DNA of 64,000 bases from Methanohalophilus euhalobius (GCF_900215215.1 NZ_OBDR01000001.1:248001-312000); one strand, 5' to 3'; counted from the first letter of the stretch, positions 1-9,273 are shown. A program made the numbers and translations. Notes: generated by a model not told the origin, from the letters alone.

Positions 1-107
1 ATCAATGAGGATTTGTATTTGCGGTCCTGAGGATAGATGTACATACTGTCATTTAGCCAATCGTAATCAAAATGACTATGTTCATAGTGAACTACATCGC
101 CGCTCAT
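1..107 (-). CDS. hypothetical protein, 5' part only
   Basis: An open frame of 35 codons begins at an ATG (105-107) and runs off the left edge of the window. A strong ribosome binding site (GGAGGA) lies just upstream of the start, which argues for a real gene. The visible N-terminus is polar and rich in His, Tyr and Asp (begins MSGDVVHYEHSHFDYDW), with no signal peptide or membrane segment. It lies 64 bp downstream of the CopZ-like gene on the same strand, so the two are probably co-transcribed. I do not recognise the family. Confidence 0.5.
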   Translation of the reverse strand, partial: MSGDVVHYEHSHFDYDWLNDSMYIYPQDRKYKSSL

Positions 108-171
108 TTACTTGATCCTCCTTTCAACTTCCTGTGGAAAACATGTCACCAATGAAATATTTTAAATTATA

Positions 172-657
172 TTAATCAATTAATGCTTTATCTATAATTC
201 CCTGTATTGTATGATGGCAACATTTACCTGACGGATTATTTATTTGGCAATTTGGGTTAGTCATTGCTCCTGTGATTTCTAAAACTTCTTTCATATTAGT
301 TGCCTTACCATTAATCACAGCGTTTATAACTTGTTCTTCTGTTACTTTACTACAATAACAGGCATATTTCGGTTTTGCACCTTTTTTAAACCATATTGGT
401 ACTTTTACATCACTTTTTTCGAATTTAACTCTGAAATCATTGTTATAATAAGAAATCTTGCAATCTTCATTCATACATAAATAATAGTCAAAATCACCTA
501 TATTTTCTAACAAGTCATCACATATCATATGTCTTACAGTAATATTTTTTACAAAACTACCTGGAACGTTACAAACAGGACACGGACTACCATTGTCCTT
601 TATATCGGTTTTTAAATTTGTTTCACATGGTATGACATTAAGGTTAATTCCGTTCAT
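172..657 (-). CDS. CopZ-like zinc/[2Fe-2S] (BFD-like) protein
   Basis: 161-residue cysteine-rich cytosolic protein. The N-terminal half has a zinc-ribbon-like pair (CPVC near residue 26, then a second Cys pair around 61-66). The C-terminal half has the BFD-like [2Fe-2S] pattern: CYCSKVTEEQV near residue 96, then a distal NPNCQ and a GKCCHH. This arrangement is that of the N-terminal domain of archaeal CopZ (known from Archaeoglobus), where it accompanies a heavy-metal-associated copper-binding domain. Here no such domain follows, so it is a stand-alone redox/metal module. The start has a GGAG about 8 bases upstream. The copper ATPase and chaperone in this window lie about 31 kb away. A role in metal handling is inferred from the family. 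DNA here is noticeably AT-rich. Confidence 0.65.
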   Translation of the reverse strand: MNGINLNVIPCETNLKTDIKDNGSPCPVCNVPGSFVKNITVRHMICDDLLENIGDFDYYLCMNEDCKISYYNNDFRVKFEKSDVKVPIWFKKGAKPKYACYCSKVTEEQVINAVINGKATNMKEVLEITGAMTNPNCQINNPSGKCCHHTIQGIIDKALID

Positions 658-790
658 TTTTTGGATCTCCTTTTGTACCTGTCATTAACATTCTTCCCAC
701 ATCTCCAACCTTTCCTTAACATGAGTATTAAGAGTAAATGGCTTATCAATTTTAGCATTCTGCTTCATGTGATGCAAAGTGCCCTTAGAG

Positions 791-1104
791 AACCATCCGG
801 AACATAAGTTTGAGGGTGATGTTGGATTCTTGCAAGGAAGCATTTTCATGCTGGTGGTGTTATTTACATTGGCAAGGAGGCCAACAATATTTATGAACAG
901 GCCTTGGATGTTAAGCGGTCACAGGTGTTCATTGACAAGCAGGAAATAATGAGAAAGATACTTGAATTGTCTCAATCACAAGATGAAGAATTAGGTATAA
1001 ACAGAGGTACTTTCAAGAGGATAAAGGATAGGATTCTGGTGAATAAGGATGTTAATTTGAATACGGATGCTGTAGAAAAATTAGTTCAGTGTCTTTCATC
1101 CTAA
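791..1104 (+). pseudogene. decayed C-terminal gene fragment (possible Cas1-like tail)
   Basis: An open frame ends at 1104 and can be read back to a stop at 817. It has a TTG at 904 but no convincing start. Reading further upstream needs a frame change near position 838: the frame starting at 794 gives HPEHKFEGDVGFLQG, which joins naturally to HFHAGGVIYIGKEAN in the lower frame. This is the pattern of an old gene with a frameshift. The last 50 residues (pattern LGINRGTFKRIKDRI) resemble the helical tail at the C-terminus of some Cas1 proteins, but this is a memory-based resemblance and weak. No CRISPR repeats or other cas genes are seen nearby. Confidence 0.35.
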
Positions 1105-1166
1105 ATTAGAAACCTGTAATTTTTCGTAACATAAATAATTTTCAACATAATAATAAATTGTTCAAA

Positions 1167-4100
1167 TTAATGATGTGGAGAAGATTTTATTGACATTACA
1201 ACACCTGCATCCTTATTGTCAAATTTAAATTTAATCTTGTCAAAGACTTCAATTTTCACTAATAGATCCAAATATTTTAGTCTATCATCAACTTGATCGT
1301 CTCTAATTTTTCCATCATTTAACTCTTTTTTAATGATAGCATCTTTATCAAAATCACTTTTAATGAGAGGCTTTAATTTTTGTATTATCTTTAATGTACC
1401 TATACGATTTTTGTCATATAGAATAATAGTTTTGTCTGGCAAAGCACCATCTTCACGAATATCTATTTCTTCGATCCAATGATTAGAACCGAACATCGCA
1501 AAATTTATATCTAGATCTGGCGAAGCAATTATAGTATTTGGAGCGAATCCACGTGCTTCCAATTTATCTTTTATAATATTCAAATTTTCAACTGAAAATG
1601 TTTCAAAAACAAACATATTTTCTATCACATTTAAATTGGCATAAATTTGTTTGAGTACATAGTTTGATCTATTAATTCCGATTTGCTCACCTATACCCTT
1701 CCCAAGGTATTCAAGACCATGATATACGTGTGGATCGACATCATCATCAACAAAATTTATTTTTTCGATAAACCATTTATTCTCAATTGGTTCCACAAGC
1801 CCTTGTCGCGCCTTTCTCCATAAATCATGGAATGTCATAAGCTCTTTATTTTCCACAATTGGTTCCACCCTAACAAAATCTCTAATTTCAAAATTTTGTT
1901 CAGCAGAAGTAGTAATATCTAAAATTGTTGATTTGAGCTTTTCTTCTGACAAGCTTGATTTTTGTACTCTATCCAGTAAAGCATTTTCTTGCTCGATTGT
2001 GAAGTTTTTAAATTTATCTAGTACCTCATCAAAGTAAAATTTGGCATTTGAATCCAAAATTGAATTCCATACATCAATATTCTCATTTAGTTTATTCAAC
2101 TCTTCTTCAAATGTTACAATCCTTGCTTTAGTAAAACAGTTTAGATTAGTGCTTTTACTTAACCTAGAATGTTTTTTGTAAATTAAAGCTGATATCAATA
2201 TCAAAAATCTCTCATTGTAGCTTGTATCTAATACATGTGCCTGATAATCTTCTATTTTATCTAACCAATGTTCTATCTTAAAAAGAGTTTTTTTCTCAAA
2301 GACTACTTTTTCGAATGTTTCATATACGTTGTTAAGGTTGAAAAATTCAGTAATAACTTCTAAAGTTTTTTGTACGAATTCAGGCTTATAATTATTGTTT
2401 TCTAAATTAATCATAAAGTAAATGCCTAGACCATAGACTTTTTTATTTAAAAAGATCTGTACATTCCTACTTAACTTCTCTTTTTCTTCAATAACTTTTA
2501 TTTCATTTTGAACTAGTAAATAATTTTTACTAGTTTTGTCTAAATTTTCAAGTTCATGCTTTAATTTGTATTTCTCGTTGCTATAAGCAAAATCATTAAT
2601 GTTTTTACTGATGTCTAGAAGCTTATAAAAGCACCTTGTGGATAAGGTTGAGTGCCTATCAATTAATAGTTTTGTCAATTCCTCATAGTAATCGATAATT
2701 GTTGACAATATTTCTTCTGATTTCTTGACATAGTTCTCATCTTCTTTTTGGTATCGTAAATCATAGATAGCTTTTGTTTCTAAGTTATCTGACTCATGAA
2801 AAATTCTATCTAAGTGATTATCTCCAAAATTATATATAAGCCTTAAGTAAAAAGATGTAGCTCTGTGAAGACTTCTCGCGTCGAGTGCATCTATAGCTTC
2901 AAAACCAATTTCTTTATTATAATGAAGAATCCAATTTATGGTTTCTAAGTCAGCTTGATCAATAGATGTTTTGGTTATATTTTCAAATGATTGGTAAAAT
3001 TGACTTAAGAATTCGAATCTTAACATAGCTTCATCTAACTGAGAATCAACACCAATGAGGCCAAAATCTTTTCTATATTTTATAGATTTTAGTGCCAAGT
3101 TGGTGAATTCTCTTAATGCTTCATCAGAAACATCTCTTTCAGAACTTTTAATCATTTCAATTATAAAGGTTGAAATTGGGGATAGATTGTTGCAATCAGT
3201 TACAAAATTATTATTATTATGGTTGTTTATACTGTAAGCACTTGTAACTAATTTGCTTATTTCATTTGCATTTGCATCATTAGCAGATTCAATAGAACCT
3301 AATACAAAATTTGAGTTTTTTATTTCCCAATTAAATGGAATACAGATTTTAAGACTAGATTCAGGAGATTTTTCTTCAAGTATTTTTGAGCATTTTTTTA
3401 ATTTTGAAAGATTAATATTTCGAATTAAACCACATTTTTTGGTTTTTATTTGATATTCTGAATTTGATATCTCAAAAAAAGTACTTAATTTGATATTTTC
3501 AAGATCCTTTACCCCATCTTTAATGTAATTGTATTCGATGTATTTGTCTCGGACGAAACCTAATCTAAGAAGGTATGCATTTTCAATTCGTTTGTATGTT
3601 TCTCGAATATAATTGCTTGGTTCAATCCTATTTACTATAAAAAAGAAGAAGAAAATCAAGAGTAAGACACAAAAAACAACTAACATGAAAACTAATATCA
3701 ATGAAGATAAGTTTGAATAAATTGTAACTGATGTTTCCGAACTATTTTTTATAAGACAGAGCTCAAAAAGAGAATAAACCATAGTTATTAAAAAAATACT
3801 AAAAATAGATACTGCCTTCCAATTACTAAATGCATGTTTTATTGTTTGTATTGAATATTTATCTGCAATCATTTGCATGTAAACTAGCAATATTGAAAAT
3901 GATATTGCCAACAATGCTGCTAAACTTTGTGCTACTGCACTATAAAAATATCTGGCAGAATCATTATCTGGGAATTGAGATTCAATGTTTGATATCCCAA
4001 GATATGATGTCAAAATTTCGAATAAATTGTCAAATGCATATTTAAAAAGTACTATAAATGAAAGTAATAAGAATATCGATATAAGAAATTTGGTAAATAA

Positions 4101-4214
4101 GCTCGTTTCAATTCGATATACAATCTTATCCATTAAATTTAATTTACTAGGATTATTTTCGCCCAAATCTTTTCTCTTTTCATGGGCATATTTCCATTTT
4201 CTGTAAATATCCAT
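1167..4214 (-). CDS. large membrane-anchored protein of unknown function
   Basis: A 1015-residue protein if it starts at the ATG at 4214; a TTG at 4229 would add five residues. No clear ribosome binding site is seen for either. The first 210 residues hold four hydrophobic segments (about 40-65, 88-116, 133-158 and 168-200), including a run of six phenylalanines. The remaining 800 residues are soluble, Lys/Glu/Asn-rich and probably helical, with no catalytic motif I can recognise. The last 250 residues look more globular. The N-terminal topology recalls DUF2254-type membrane proteins, but the similarity is not convincing. Base composition is strikingly AT-rich compared with the core genes to the right, suggesting horizontal acquisition. 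It stands alone, next to a tRNA gene. Function unknown; a sensory or defence role is possible but unproven. Confidence 0.7.
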   Translation of the reverse strand: MDIYRKWKYAHEKRKDLGENNPSKLNLMDKIVYRIETSLFTKFLISIFLLLSFIVLFKYAFDNLFEILTSYLGISNIESQFPDNDSARYFYSAVAQSLAALLAISFSILLVYMQMIADKYSIQTIKHAFSNWKAVSIFSIFLITMVYSLFELCLIKNSSETSVTIYSNLSSLILVFMLVVFCVLLLIFFFFFIVNRIEPSNYIRETYKRIENAYLLRLGFVRDKYIEYNYIKDGVKDLENIKLSTFFEISNSEYQIKTKKCGLIRNINLSKLKKCSKILEEKSPESSLKICIPFNWEIKNSNFVLGSIESANDANANEISKLVTSAYSINNHNNNNFVTDCNNLSPISTFIIEMIKSSERDVSDEALREFTNLALKSIKYRKDFGLIGVDSQLDEAMLRFEFLSQFYQSFENITKTSIDQADLETINWILHYNKEIGFEAIDALDARSLHRATSFYLRLIYNFGDNHLDRIFHESDNLETKAIYDLRYQKEDENYVKKSEEILSTIIDYYEELTKLLIDRHSTLSTRCFYKLLDISKNINDFAYSNEKYKLKHELENLDKTSKNYLLVQNEIKVIEEKEKLSRNVQIFLNKKVYGLGIYFMINLENNNYKPEFVQKTLEVITEFFNLNNVYETFEKVVFEKKTLFKIEHWLDKIEDYQAHVLDTSYNERFLILISALIYKKHSRLSKSTNLNCFTKARIVTFEEELNKLNENIDVWNSILDSNAKFYFDEVLDKFKNFTIEQENALLDRVQKSSLSEEKLKSTILDITTSAEQNFEIRDFVRVEPIVENKELMTFHDLWRKARQGLVEPIENKWFIEKINFVDDDVDPHVYHGLEYLGKGIGEQIGINRSNYVLKQIYANLNVIENMFVFETFSVENLNIIKDKLEARGFAPNTIIASPDLDINFAMFGSNHWIEEIDIREDGALPDKTIILYDKNRIGTLKIIQKLKPLIKSDFDKDAIIKKELNDGKIRDDQVDDRLKYLDLLVKIEVFDKIKFKFDNKDAGVVMSIKSSPHH

Positions 4215-4413
4215 AAGAGTTCTACACAATTTACAAATATTTAGAACTATCTGTTTAAAATGCTATTAATTAAGTAATCAATGTTCAAAGTAGCTTTGAT
4301 AAAACATTCAGAGACTAATTCAATATGAAATAGCATATTCTTAAGGAAGTCTTCATTATTTTTAAATTTTAAAAGTTGCATTTTTCTGAGTTACCTATAT
4401 CCCTAAAAACAAG

Positions 4414-4498
4414 TGCGAGGGGAGGGATTCGAACCCTCGAATTCCTTCGAAACCGGATCTTAAGTCCGGCGCCTTTGACCGGGCTGGGCAACCCTCGC
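4414..4498 (-). tRNA. tRNA-Leu (anticodon UAA)
   Basis: On the minus strand an acceptor stem GCGAGGG/CCCTCGC with discriminator A closes an 85-base cloverleaf. The anticodon stem CCGGA/TCCGG encloses the loop CTTAAGA, giving anticodon UAA. The T arm GAGGGTTCGAATCCCTC is canonical, and there is a long variable arm, as expected for a class II leucine tRNA. The CCA end is not encoded. A TATA-like TTTATAAA at about 4549-4556 lies upstream on this strand and is nearly symmetric, so it could serve this tRNA or the gene on the plus strand. Confidence 0.95.
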
Positions 4499-4608
4499 AG
4501 GAAGATGTGTAGAATTAGCCTTTGCCGGTTGGTTGGATGAACGAGCTTTATAAAGCCATTCGGAATCCATAATTAGAGTTAAGTTACTTAAACCTTATTA
4601 TGGTAGGC

Positions 4609-5361
4609 ATGAAAATACAATTCCTTGGTAGCGGTGTGGCAATCCCCCGGCCCGGCAGGGTGCAGTCCGGGATTGCAGTTGAGACTGAAAACGGCCGTTT
4701 ATTACTTTTTGACTGCGGGGCCGGGGTGCTGCAGCGCCTCTTTGAGAGCGGGCGTGATCCCCGGGATGTTGATGCAATCATCCTGACCCACCTGCACCTG
4801 GATCATGTGGCCGATGTCCTGCCCCTGCTCAAAAGCCGCTGGTTGTGCGAGAAAAACGATTGTGTCATCTACGGGCCACAGGGCACCCGGGAATGGCTGG
4901 ACGGCCTGTTCGGGCTGTATCCCTATTTACAGGGCAGGTTTGACCTCTCCGTCACCGAACTCAAACCCGACCGGCAAATCGTACTTGACGGTAGTGACTG
5001 CCGGCTCAGCTGTGCCGCAGGAGTGCACAGCGTACCCTCCCTGGGTTACAGACTCGAGGACGGAGGGAAAATAATGGTATATACCGGGGACACCGAACCC
5101 TGTGACTCCCTCATGGAACTGGCACAGGGAGCCGATATTCTCATCCACGAATGTTCGTTTCCCCCAGGCTTTGACGTCGACTGCCACACCACACCGAATA
5201 TGCTGGCCCCCTATCTCGAAAAACTTGATGCAGGCAAACTCTACCTGACCCATCTCTACCCGCAAATGCAGGGCCATGAACAGGAATCACTGGAATACCT
5301 GCGCAGCCGATTCAAAGGTGAAGTGCACATCGCCTCGGACCTGCTGGAAATCGACCCCTGA
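4609..5361 (+). CDS. MBL-fold metallohydrolase, RNase Z-like
   Basis: 250-residue beta-lactamase-fold hydrolase. The metal-binding signature HLHLDHV lies near residue 62-68, with an earlier FDCGAG turn, a later VHSVPSLGYR histidine segment, YTGDTEP (Asp bridging ligand) and a C-terminal THLYP. This order matches the RNase Z/ElaC branch of the superfamily, but the protein is shorter than typical tRNase Z and lacks an obvious flexible arm, so tRNA 3' processing is not certain; a general phosphodiesterase or thiol-ester hydrolase is possible. Start chosen at MKIQFLGSG because family members begin here; an ATG three codons earlier (4600) is possible and no ribosome binding site decides. It converges with the phosphoesterase gene, whose stop is 2 bp away. 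Confidence 0.8.
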   Translation: MKIQFLGSGVAIPRPGRVQSGIAVETENGRLLLFDCGAGVLQRLFESGRDPRDVDAIILTHLHLDHVADVLPLLKSRWLCEKNDCVIYGPQGTREWLDGLFGLYPYLQGRFDLSVTELKPDRQIVLDGSDCRLSCAAGVHSVPSLGYRLEDGGKIMVYTGDTEPCDSLMELAQGADILIHECSFPPGFDVDCHTTPNMLAPYLEKLDAGKLYLTHLYPQMQGHEQESLEYLRSRFKGEVHIASDLLEIDP

Positions 5362-5363
5362 GA

Positions 5364-6014
5364 TCAGACCTGCAGCATCTCGATATCCAGTTTGCCCGAT
5401 TTTTCATCCAGTTCGATAAGGGCAGCCGATCCTTCCGAAGCCATACCGGTGTTCACGACAGTTGTACCGGCCACTTCCATGACTCCCTTGTCCTCATGGA
5501 TATGGCCACAGACGATCAGGTCCACCTTGCCCAGCATGTCGGCTACAGCTTTACAGCCCACATTACCGGCTTCGATGCGATCCAGTGTGCAGTAAGGGGG
5601 TGAATGGGACAACAGCACCAGGTAATCGCCCTTCTGTCTTCCTTCAGCAGCCAGTTTGTCCAGGGTTGCTGCAATTTCCTCTTCTTCGATTTCATAGGGA
5701 GTATTGAAGGGTGTGGGGTTGGATCCGCCCATCCCTATGAAAGCCACATTTTCCATGATCCACAAACGCTCGTGGAGATTTATGGCCTTTGACTCATCCA
5801 GAAGATTGCAGATACTTTGCAGGTCACAGTTGCCCGGAATGGCCAGGGTTGGTTTGTCAAACATTCTCATCATCTCCAGGGCCTGCTCATCCGGCCCGAA
5901 GTTGGTGATATCTCCTGCAACCAGTATCAAATCCACATCCTCTGCCCTCTCAAGTATGGCCGGGATGCGTGTAAAATTCCCGTGTGCATCAGACATTGCA
6001 AGTATACGCATCAT
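5364..6014 (-). CDS. metallophosphoesterase (calcineurin-like)
   Basis: 216-residue protein with all five metallophosphoesterase blocks in order: MSDAHGN at the N-terminus (Asp and His ligands), VAGDITNFG, PGNCD, a central LSHSPP and the final GHIHEDKG. The family hydrolyses phosphomono- or diesters with a dinuclear metal centre; the substrate cannot be told from sequence. An AAGGAG lies just upstream of two consecutive ATG codons. It is downstream of the AIM24 gene on the same strand with a 9-bp gap, so the two probably form an operon. The family is widespread in methanogens as a stand-alone cytosolic enzyme. Confidence 0.88.
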   Translation of the reverse strand: MMRILAMSDAHGNFTRIPAILERAEDVDLILVAGDITNFGPDEQALEMMRMFDKPTLAIPGNCDLQSICNLLDESKAINLHERLWIMENVAFIGMGGSNPTPFNTPYEIEEEEIAATLDKLAAEGRQKGDYLVLLSHSPPYCTLDRIEAGNVGCKAVADMLGKVDLIVCGHIHEDKGVMEVAGTTVVNTGMASEGSAALIELDEKSGKLDIEMLQV

Positions 6015-6023
6015 TTATGCTCC

Positions 6024-6782
6024 TTAGAAGTTCTTATCGCCACCGAGGATACCGCTCAAACCGCCACCTTCGCCCCTGTTACTCTGGGAACCAAGGCCTG
6101 TGGCAGCTGCAATCCTGTCAGCCAGCCTGGAGAATGGCAGGCTCTGCAGATACACCGTACCGGGACCTGATACCGTAGCAAGGACCACTCCTTCTCCGCC
6201 AAACAGTGCATTCTTAAATCCGCCTACCAATTTAATGTCATAGTTCACAGATTCAGAAAAAGCCACAAGACAGCCGGTATCCACACGCATGGTCTCTCCT
6301 GCATCCAGTTCTTTTTTGATTATCGTTCCACCGGCATGCACAAAAGCCAAACCGTCTCCTTCAAGTCTTTGGAGAATGAAACCTTCTCCCCCGAAAAGAC
6401 CGGCACCGATTCTCTTGGAAAATGCAATGCCCACCTCTATACCGTTGGCAGCACAAAGGAAAGCATCTTTCTGGCACAGGAAACTTCCACCTACTTCTGA
6501 CAGGTCTATAGGAATAATCTTGCCCGGGTATGGTGCACCAAATGCGACCCTTTCCTTACCGTCTCCGTCATTGGTAAAGGAAGTGATGAAGAAACTCTCA
6601 CCGGTAACCATTCTCTTGAGTCCCTTGAAAAGTCCACCGCCTGTTGATGTTTGCATTTTGATGTCCTGGCCCATATACATCATAGCTCCAGCCTCTGCCC
6701 TCACACTTTCTGAAGGGTCAAGTTCGATCTCCACAAGCTGCATGTCATTCCCAATAATATCGTAATCGATTTCGTCTGCCAT
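6024..6782 (-). CDS. AIM24 / TIGR00266-family protein
   Basis: 252 residues with the repeated beta-rich pattern of the AIM24 (TIGR00266) family: the N-terminal [21 protein letters not shown], a central [13 protein letters not shown] and a [13 protein letters not shown] repeat are diagnostic. The family has no established biochemical role in archaea (the mitochondrial member AIM24 affects inner-membrane organisation). The C-terminal tail is glycine-rich ([10 protein letters not shown]). CAGGAG lies 9 bases before the ATG, and a TATA-like TATATAAAT at about 6827-6835 (minus strand) fits a promoter about 25 bases before the transcript start. Divergent from trmY. Confidence 0.85.
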   Translation of the reverse strand: MADEIDYDIIGNDMQLVEIELDPSESVRAEAGAMMYMGQDIKMQTSTGGGLFKGLKRMVTGESFFITSFTNDGDGKERVAFGAPYPGKIIPIDLSEVGGSFLCQKDAFLCAANGIEVGIAFSKRIGAGLFGGEGFILQRLEGDGLAFVHAGGTIIKKELDAGETMRVDTGCLVAFSESVNYDIKLVGGFKNALFGGEGVVLATVSGPGTVYLQSLPFSRLADRIAAATGLGSQSNRGEGGGLSGILGGDKNF

Positions 6783-6919
6783 TTGTGTGACTCCTGTTGA
6801 ATTTACAATAATTTAATATTCTTTAAATTTATATACCTACTTCATTGGCAAAATACATAATCAGATTTAAATAGTACTGCACATTTTATCGGCATCAGAA
6901 ATTGAAAGGATAACATATC

Positions 6920-7522
6920 ATGAAACACTTTCTCATTATTGCTCATAAGGCGCATACCGCCGATGATTTTTCCCTGAATGACCTGCCTGGTTCTGCCGGC
7001 AGGATGGATATACTGTGCAGGTGCGTAAATTCAGCCCTTTTTCTTTCCCATGACCTGCGCCGGGACGTACAGATTCACCTCCTGCTCCTCGGAGAACCCG
7101 ACCCTGGCAGGGTTATCAAATTTGACGGGGAGACCGTACGTTACCTGAATCCGGATGAACGAAGTAGTGGCTCTCTTATCAAAAAAGCCCTGGATAAGGA
7201 TTCTTCTGACTTTGAGATTCGCTCCACACCCGGTGTCACCGTGCGTGATGCAAACCTATCCACTCTCCTTTCGGAATTCAAGCAGCAGGGTTGCTCTCTT
7301 TATTATCTGCTTGAAGACGGCAAGGAAATCCGTGAAGAAACCCTTCCCAGAGGGGATATGGTCTTTATTCTGGGTGATCACAGCGGTGTTACCGAAGAAG
7401 AAGAGGCAGAGATAGAAAAAGCCGGTGCAATAAAACTTAATATAGGCCCGATCTCGCTTCATTCGGACCATTGTATTACAATTTTACACAACGAACTTGA
7501 CCGCAGGGAAAAAGAATATTAA
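6920..7522 (+). CDS. trmY: tRNA (pseudouridine(54)-N1)-methyltransferase TrmY
   Basis: 200-residue SPOUT-class methyltransferase. It begins MKHFLIIAHKA and carries the family features SAGRMDILCRCVNSALFLSH, LLEDGKE, and the C-terminal knot region FILGDHSGVTEEEE and ISLHSDHCITILHNELD, which forms the S-adenosylmethionine pocket. TrmY methylates pseudouridine 54 of archaeal tRNA to N1-methylpseudouridine. GAAAGG precedes the ATG, and TTTAAATA at about 6864-6871 is a plausible TATA box. The downstream pus10 makes the pseudouridine that TrmY modifies; the start of pus10 is 25 bp after this stop, so substrate-making and substrate-using enzymes are co-expressed. Confidence 0.95.
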   Translation: MKHFLIIAHKAHTADDFSLNDLPGSAGRMDILCRCVNSALFLSHDLRRDVQIHLLLLGEPDPGRVIKFDGETVRYLNPDERSSGSLIKKALDKDSSDFEIRSTPGVTVRDANLSTLLSEFKQQGCSLYYLLEDGKEIREETLPRGDMVFILGDHSGVTEEEEAEIEKAGAIKLNIGPISLHSDHCITILHNELDRREKEY

Positions 7523-7547
7523 CCTTTTTGCTATTGGAAGTGAATAC

Positions 7548-8840
7548 ATGACCATAATGCAAACAGCAGCCCGAATCATTGAGGAAGGTCCAATATGCGA
7601 CAATTGTATGGGCAGGCAATTTGCCCGCTTGCTTACCGGCCTGACAAATGCTGAAAGAGGAGAGGCTATCAAACTATCCCTCTCTTTAGAAGCTGCACGC
7701 CTGATGAAAGAAGAAGGCTATAAGGATTTACTTGAAAAACTCGCTCTTTCCAACTCCTACGCATGTAAGACACTGGATGCCTCCTGTGAGGAAGAGGAAT
7801 GCTGGGTATGCATTGGGCTTTTTGATAATCTGGATGAATGGGTGGACAGAGCTATAAAGGCTCTTGAAGGAATCGAGTATTCCACTTTTGTCGTGGGTAC
7901 AAAGGTTAGCGGACTGCTGGCTGAGAATGAAGAGATCCTCTGGGCTGAATGCGGGGCTGATTATGCCGAGCAGCTGAAAACTGAACTTAACAGGGAGATC
8001 GGAAAACGCCTGGCAGCCCGCAGCGGCAAAGAAGTAGACATCAAAATGCCCGATGTTGTTGTTATTCTTGACATAGCAAAAGAAGATATTATACTGGAAA
8101 TCCGCTCGGTTTATGTTGAAGGTCGCTATCGCAAACTTGTGCGTGGCATACCCCAGACCCGATGGCCCTGCCGCAAATGCAAGGGAAAGGGATGTCAGAG
8201 CTGTGATAATACAGGAAAACAATATCCCGAATCCGTGGATGAATTGGTTAGTGAACCTGTAATTGAAGCATTTGACAGTGATGATACTAAATTCCACGGT
8301 GCTGGAAGGGAAGACATAGACGCCTTAATGCTCGGTGCAGGTCGCCCATTTGTAGTTGAAGCTATAAATCCGGGTAAGCGTAACTACAATCTTTCTGATC
8401 TGGAAGAGCAAATAAACAGTAAAGCTGACGGGAAAATTGAAGTTGAAGGTCTCAAATTTGCGGACAAGGCCAGAGTTCAGACCCTCAAGAACTCTACGGC
8501 GGATAAAGTTTATAAGCTTAAAGTTACATTCAATGCCCCTGTTACGGAAGACGCCATCAGGACTGCTCTTGAGGACCTCCAGGGTAATCTAATCGAACAG
8601 CGCACGCCTCAAAGGGTGTCGCATCGAAGGGCTGATCTTGTAAGGAAACGTCAGGTGCATTCGATAGAACTTCTCGAATATCATCAGGATCATGCAATAA
8701 TCAGGGTTGATTGTGAAGGCGGGCTTTATGTGAAAGAGCTTATATCCAGTGACGAGGGACGCACGACTCCGAGCCTCACCGGTCTGCTTGGAATTGATGC
8801 AGTGGTTGAAGAACTTGATGTGGTCGATGTGAAGATTTAA
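7548..8840 (+). CDS. pus10: tRNA pseudouridine(54/55) synthase Pus10
   Basis: 430-residue enzyme that isomerises U54 and U55 in the T loop of archaeal tRNAs. The N-terminus has the paired Cys motifs of the zinc-binding THUMP-containing part (CDNCMGRQF, later CEEEECWVC). The middle has a second zinc-like knuckle (CRKCKGKGCQSC). The catalytic block GREDIDALMLGAGRPF carries the nucleophilic Asp, and the C-terminal HSIELLEYH and GGLYVKELISSDEGRTTPS close the pseudouridine-synthase fold. I use the ATG at 7548 with GGAAGTGA upstream; the longer frame from 7497 would overlap trmY and adds nothing conserved. Confidence 0.95.
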   Translation: MTIMQTAARIIEEGPICDNCMGRQFARLLTGLTNAERGEAIKLSLSLEAARLMKEEGYKDLLEKLALSNSYACKTLDASCEEEECWVCIGLFDNLDEWVDRAIKALEGIEYSTFVVGTKVSGLLAENEEILWAECGADYAEQLKTELNREIGKRLAARSGKEVDIKMPDVVVILDIAKEDIILEIRSVYVEGRYRKLVRGIPQTRWPCRKCKGKGCQSCDNTGKQYPESVDELVSEPVIEAFDSDDTKFHGAGREDIDALMLGAGRPFVVEAINPGKRNYNLSDLEEQINSKADGKIEVEGLKFADKARVQTLKNSTADKVYKLKVTFNAPVTEDAIRTALEDLQGNLIEQRTPQRVSHRRADLVRKRQVHSIELLEYHQDHAIIRVDCEGGLYVKELISSDEGRTTPSLTGLLGIDAVVEELDVVDVKI

Positions 8841-8878
8841 CCGGATTATAATTTATATATCATCAACGGAGGAACATT

Positions 8879-9172
8879 ATGCCAAAATCAAATGGTGAAA
8901 GATACTGTACAAGATACAAGCTTAAAAAGTCAATCAGGGAAAGAGGACTCTCTCCTGTGAGCAAAGCCATCCAGAGTTTCAGTGAAGGACAGAGAGTCCA
9001 TATAGATATTGATCCCAGTGTCCAGAAAGGAATGCCAAATCCCAGATACCAGGGTAAAACCGGTAAGGTACTCTCTCAGCGCGGGCGTGCCTATATCCTT
9101 GAAGTACGTGAAGGAAATGCCAATAAGCAGGTAATTGTCCTGCCACAGCACCTTAAACCCCAGAAATACTGA
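8879..9172 (+). CDS. rpl21e: 50S ribosomal protein eL21
   Basis: 97-residue basic ribosomal protein ([15 protein letters not shown] at the start; the [19 protein letters not shown] core and the C-terminal [10 protein letters not shown]), full length for archaeal eL21. A strong GGAGGA lies about 8 bases before the ATG. It is followed by rpoF, DUF655 and rsmA, a gene order common in Euryarchaeota. The possible TATA (about 8847-8859) lies too close to the ATG for a normal leader if used with this ribosome binding site, so transcription may also come from upstream. Confidence 0.97.
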   Translation: MPKSNGERYCTRYKLKKSIRERGLSPVSKAIQSFSEGQRVHIDIDPSVQKGMPNPRYQGKTGKVLSQRGRAYILEVREGNANKQVIVLPQHLKPQKY

Positions 9173-9193
9173 TTTCTGGTAAGAAATATAAAT

Positions 9194-9237
9194 ATCAGAG
9201 GCAAAGCAGAAATAGCTATATCTGCTTTGCCTCTGAT
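9194..9237 (+). terminator. long perfect hairpin after rpl21e
   Basis: Two 17-base arms (ATCAGAGGCAAAGCAGA and its exact complement) flank a 10-base loop. The element begins 21 bases after the eL21 stop. No long U-tract follows immediately, so this is not a standard intrinsic terminator. The perfection of the stem suggests recent origin or strong selection. It may end or stabilise the eL21 message, or act in the 5' leader of rpoF, since an AT-rich TATA-like stretch (9183-9193) sits directly before it. Confidence 0.5.
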
Positions 9238-9256
9238 AGTTGTCTGTTGCATTATT

Positions 9257-9273
9257 CCTGCCTTAAAGGCAGG
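9257..9273. repeat. small hairpin with partial direct repeat before rpoF
   Basis: CCTGCC-TTAAA-GGCAGG forms a 6-bp stem with a 5-base loop. Its 3' half is imperfectly repeated directly downstream as TTAACTTAAGGCAG (9273-9286), ending 2 bases before the upstream ATG of rpoF. The arrangement could influence translation initiation of rpoF. No function is known to me. Confidence 0.4.
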
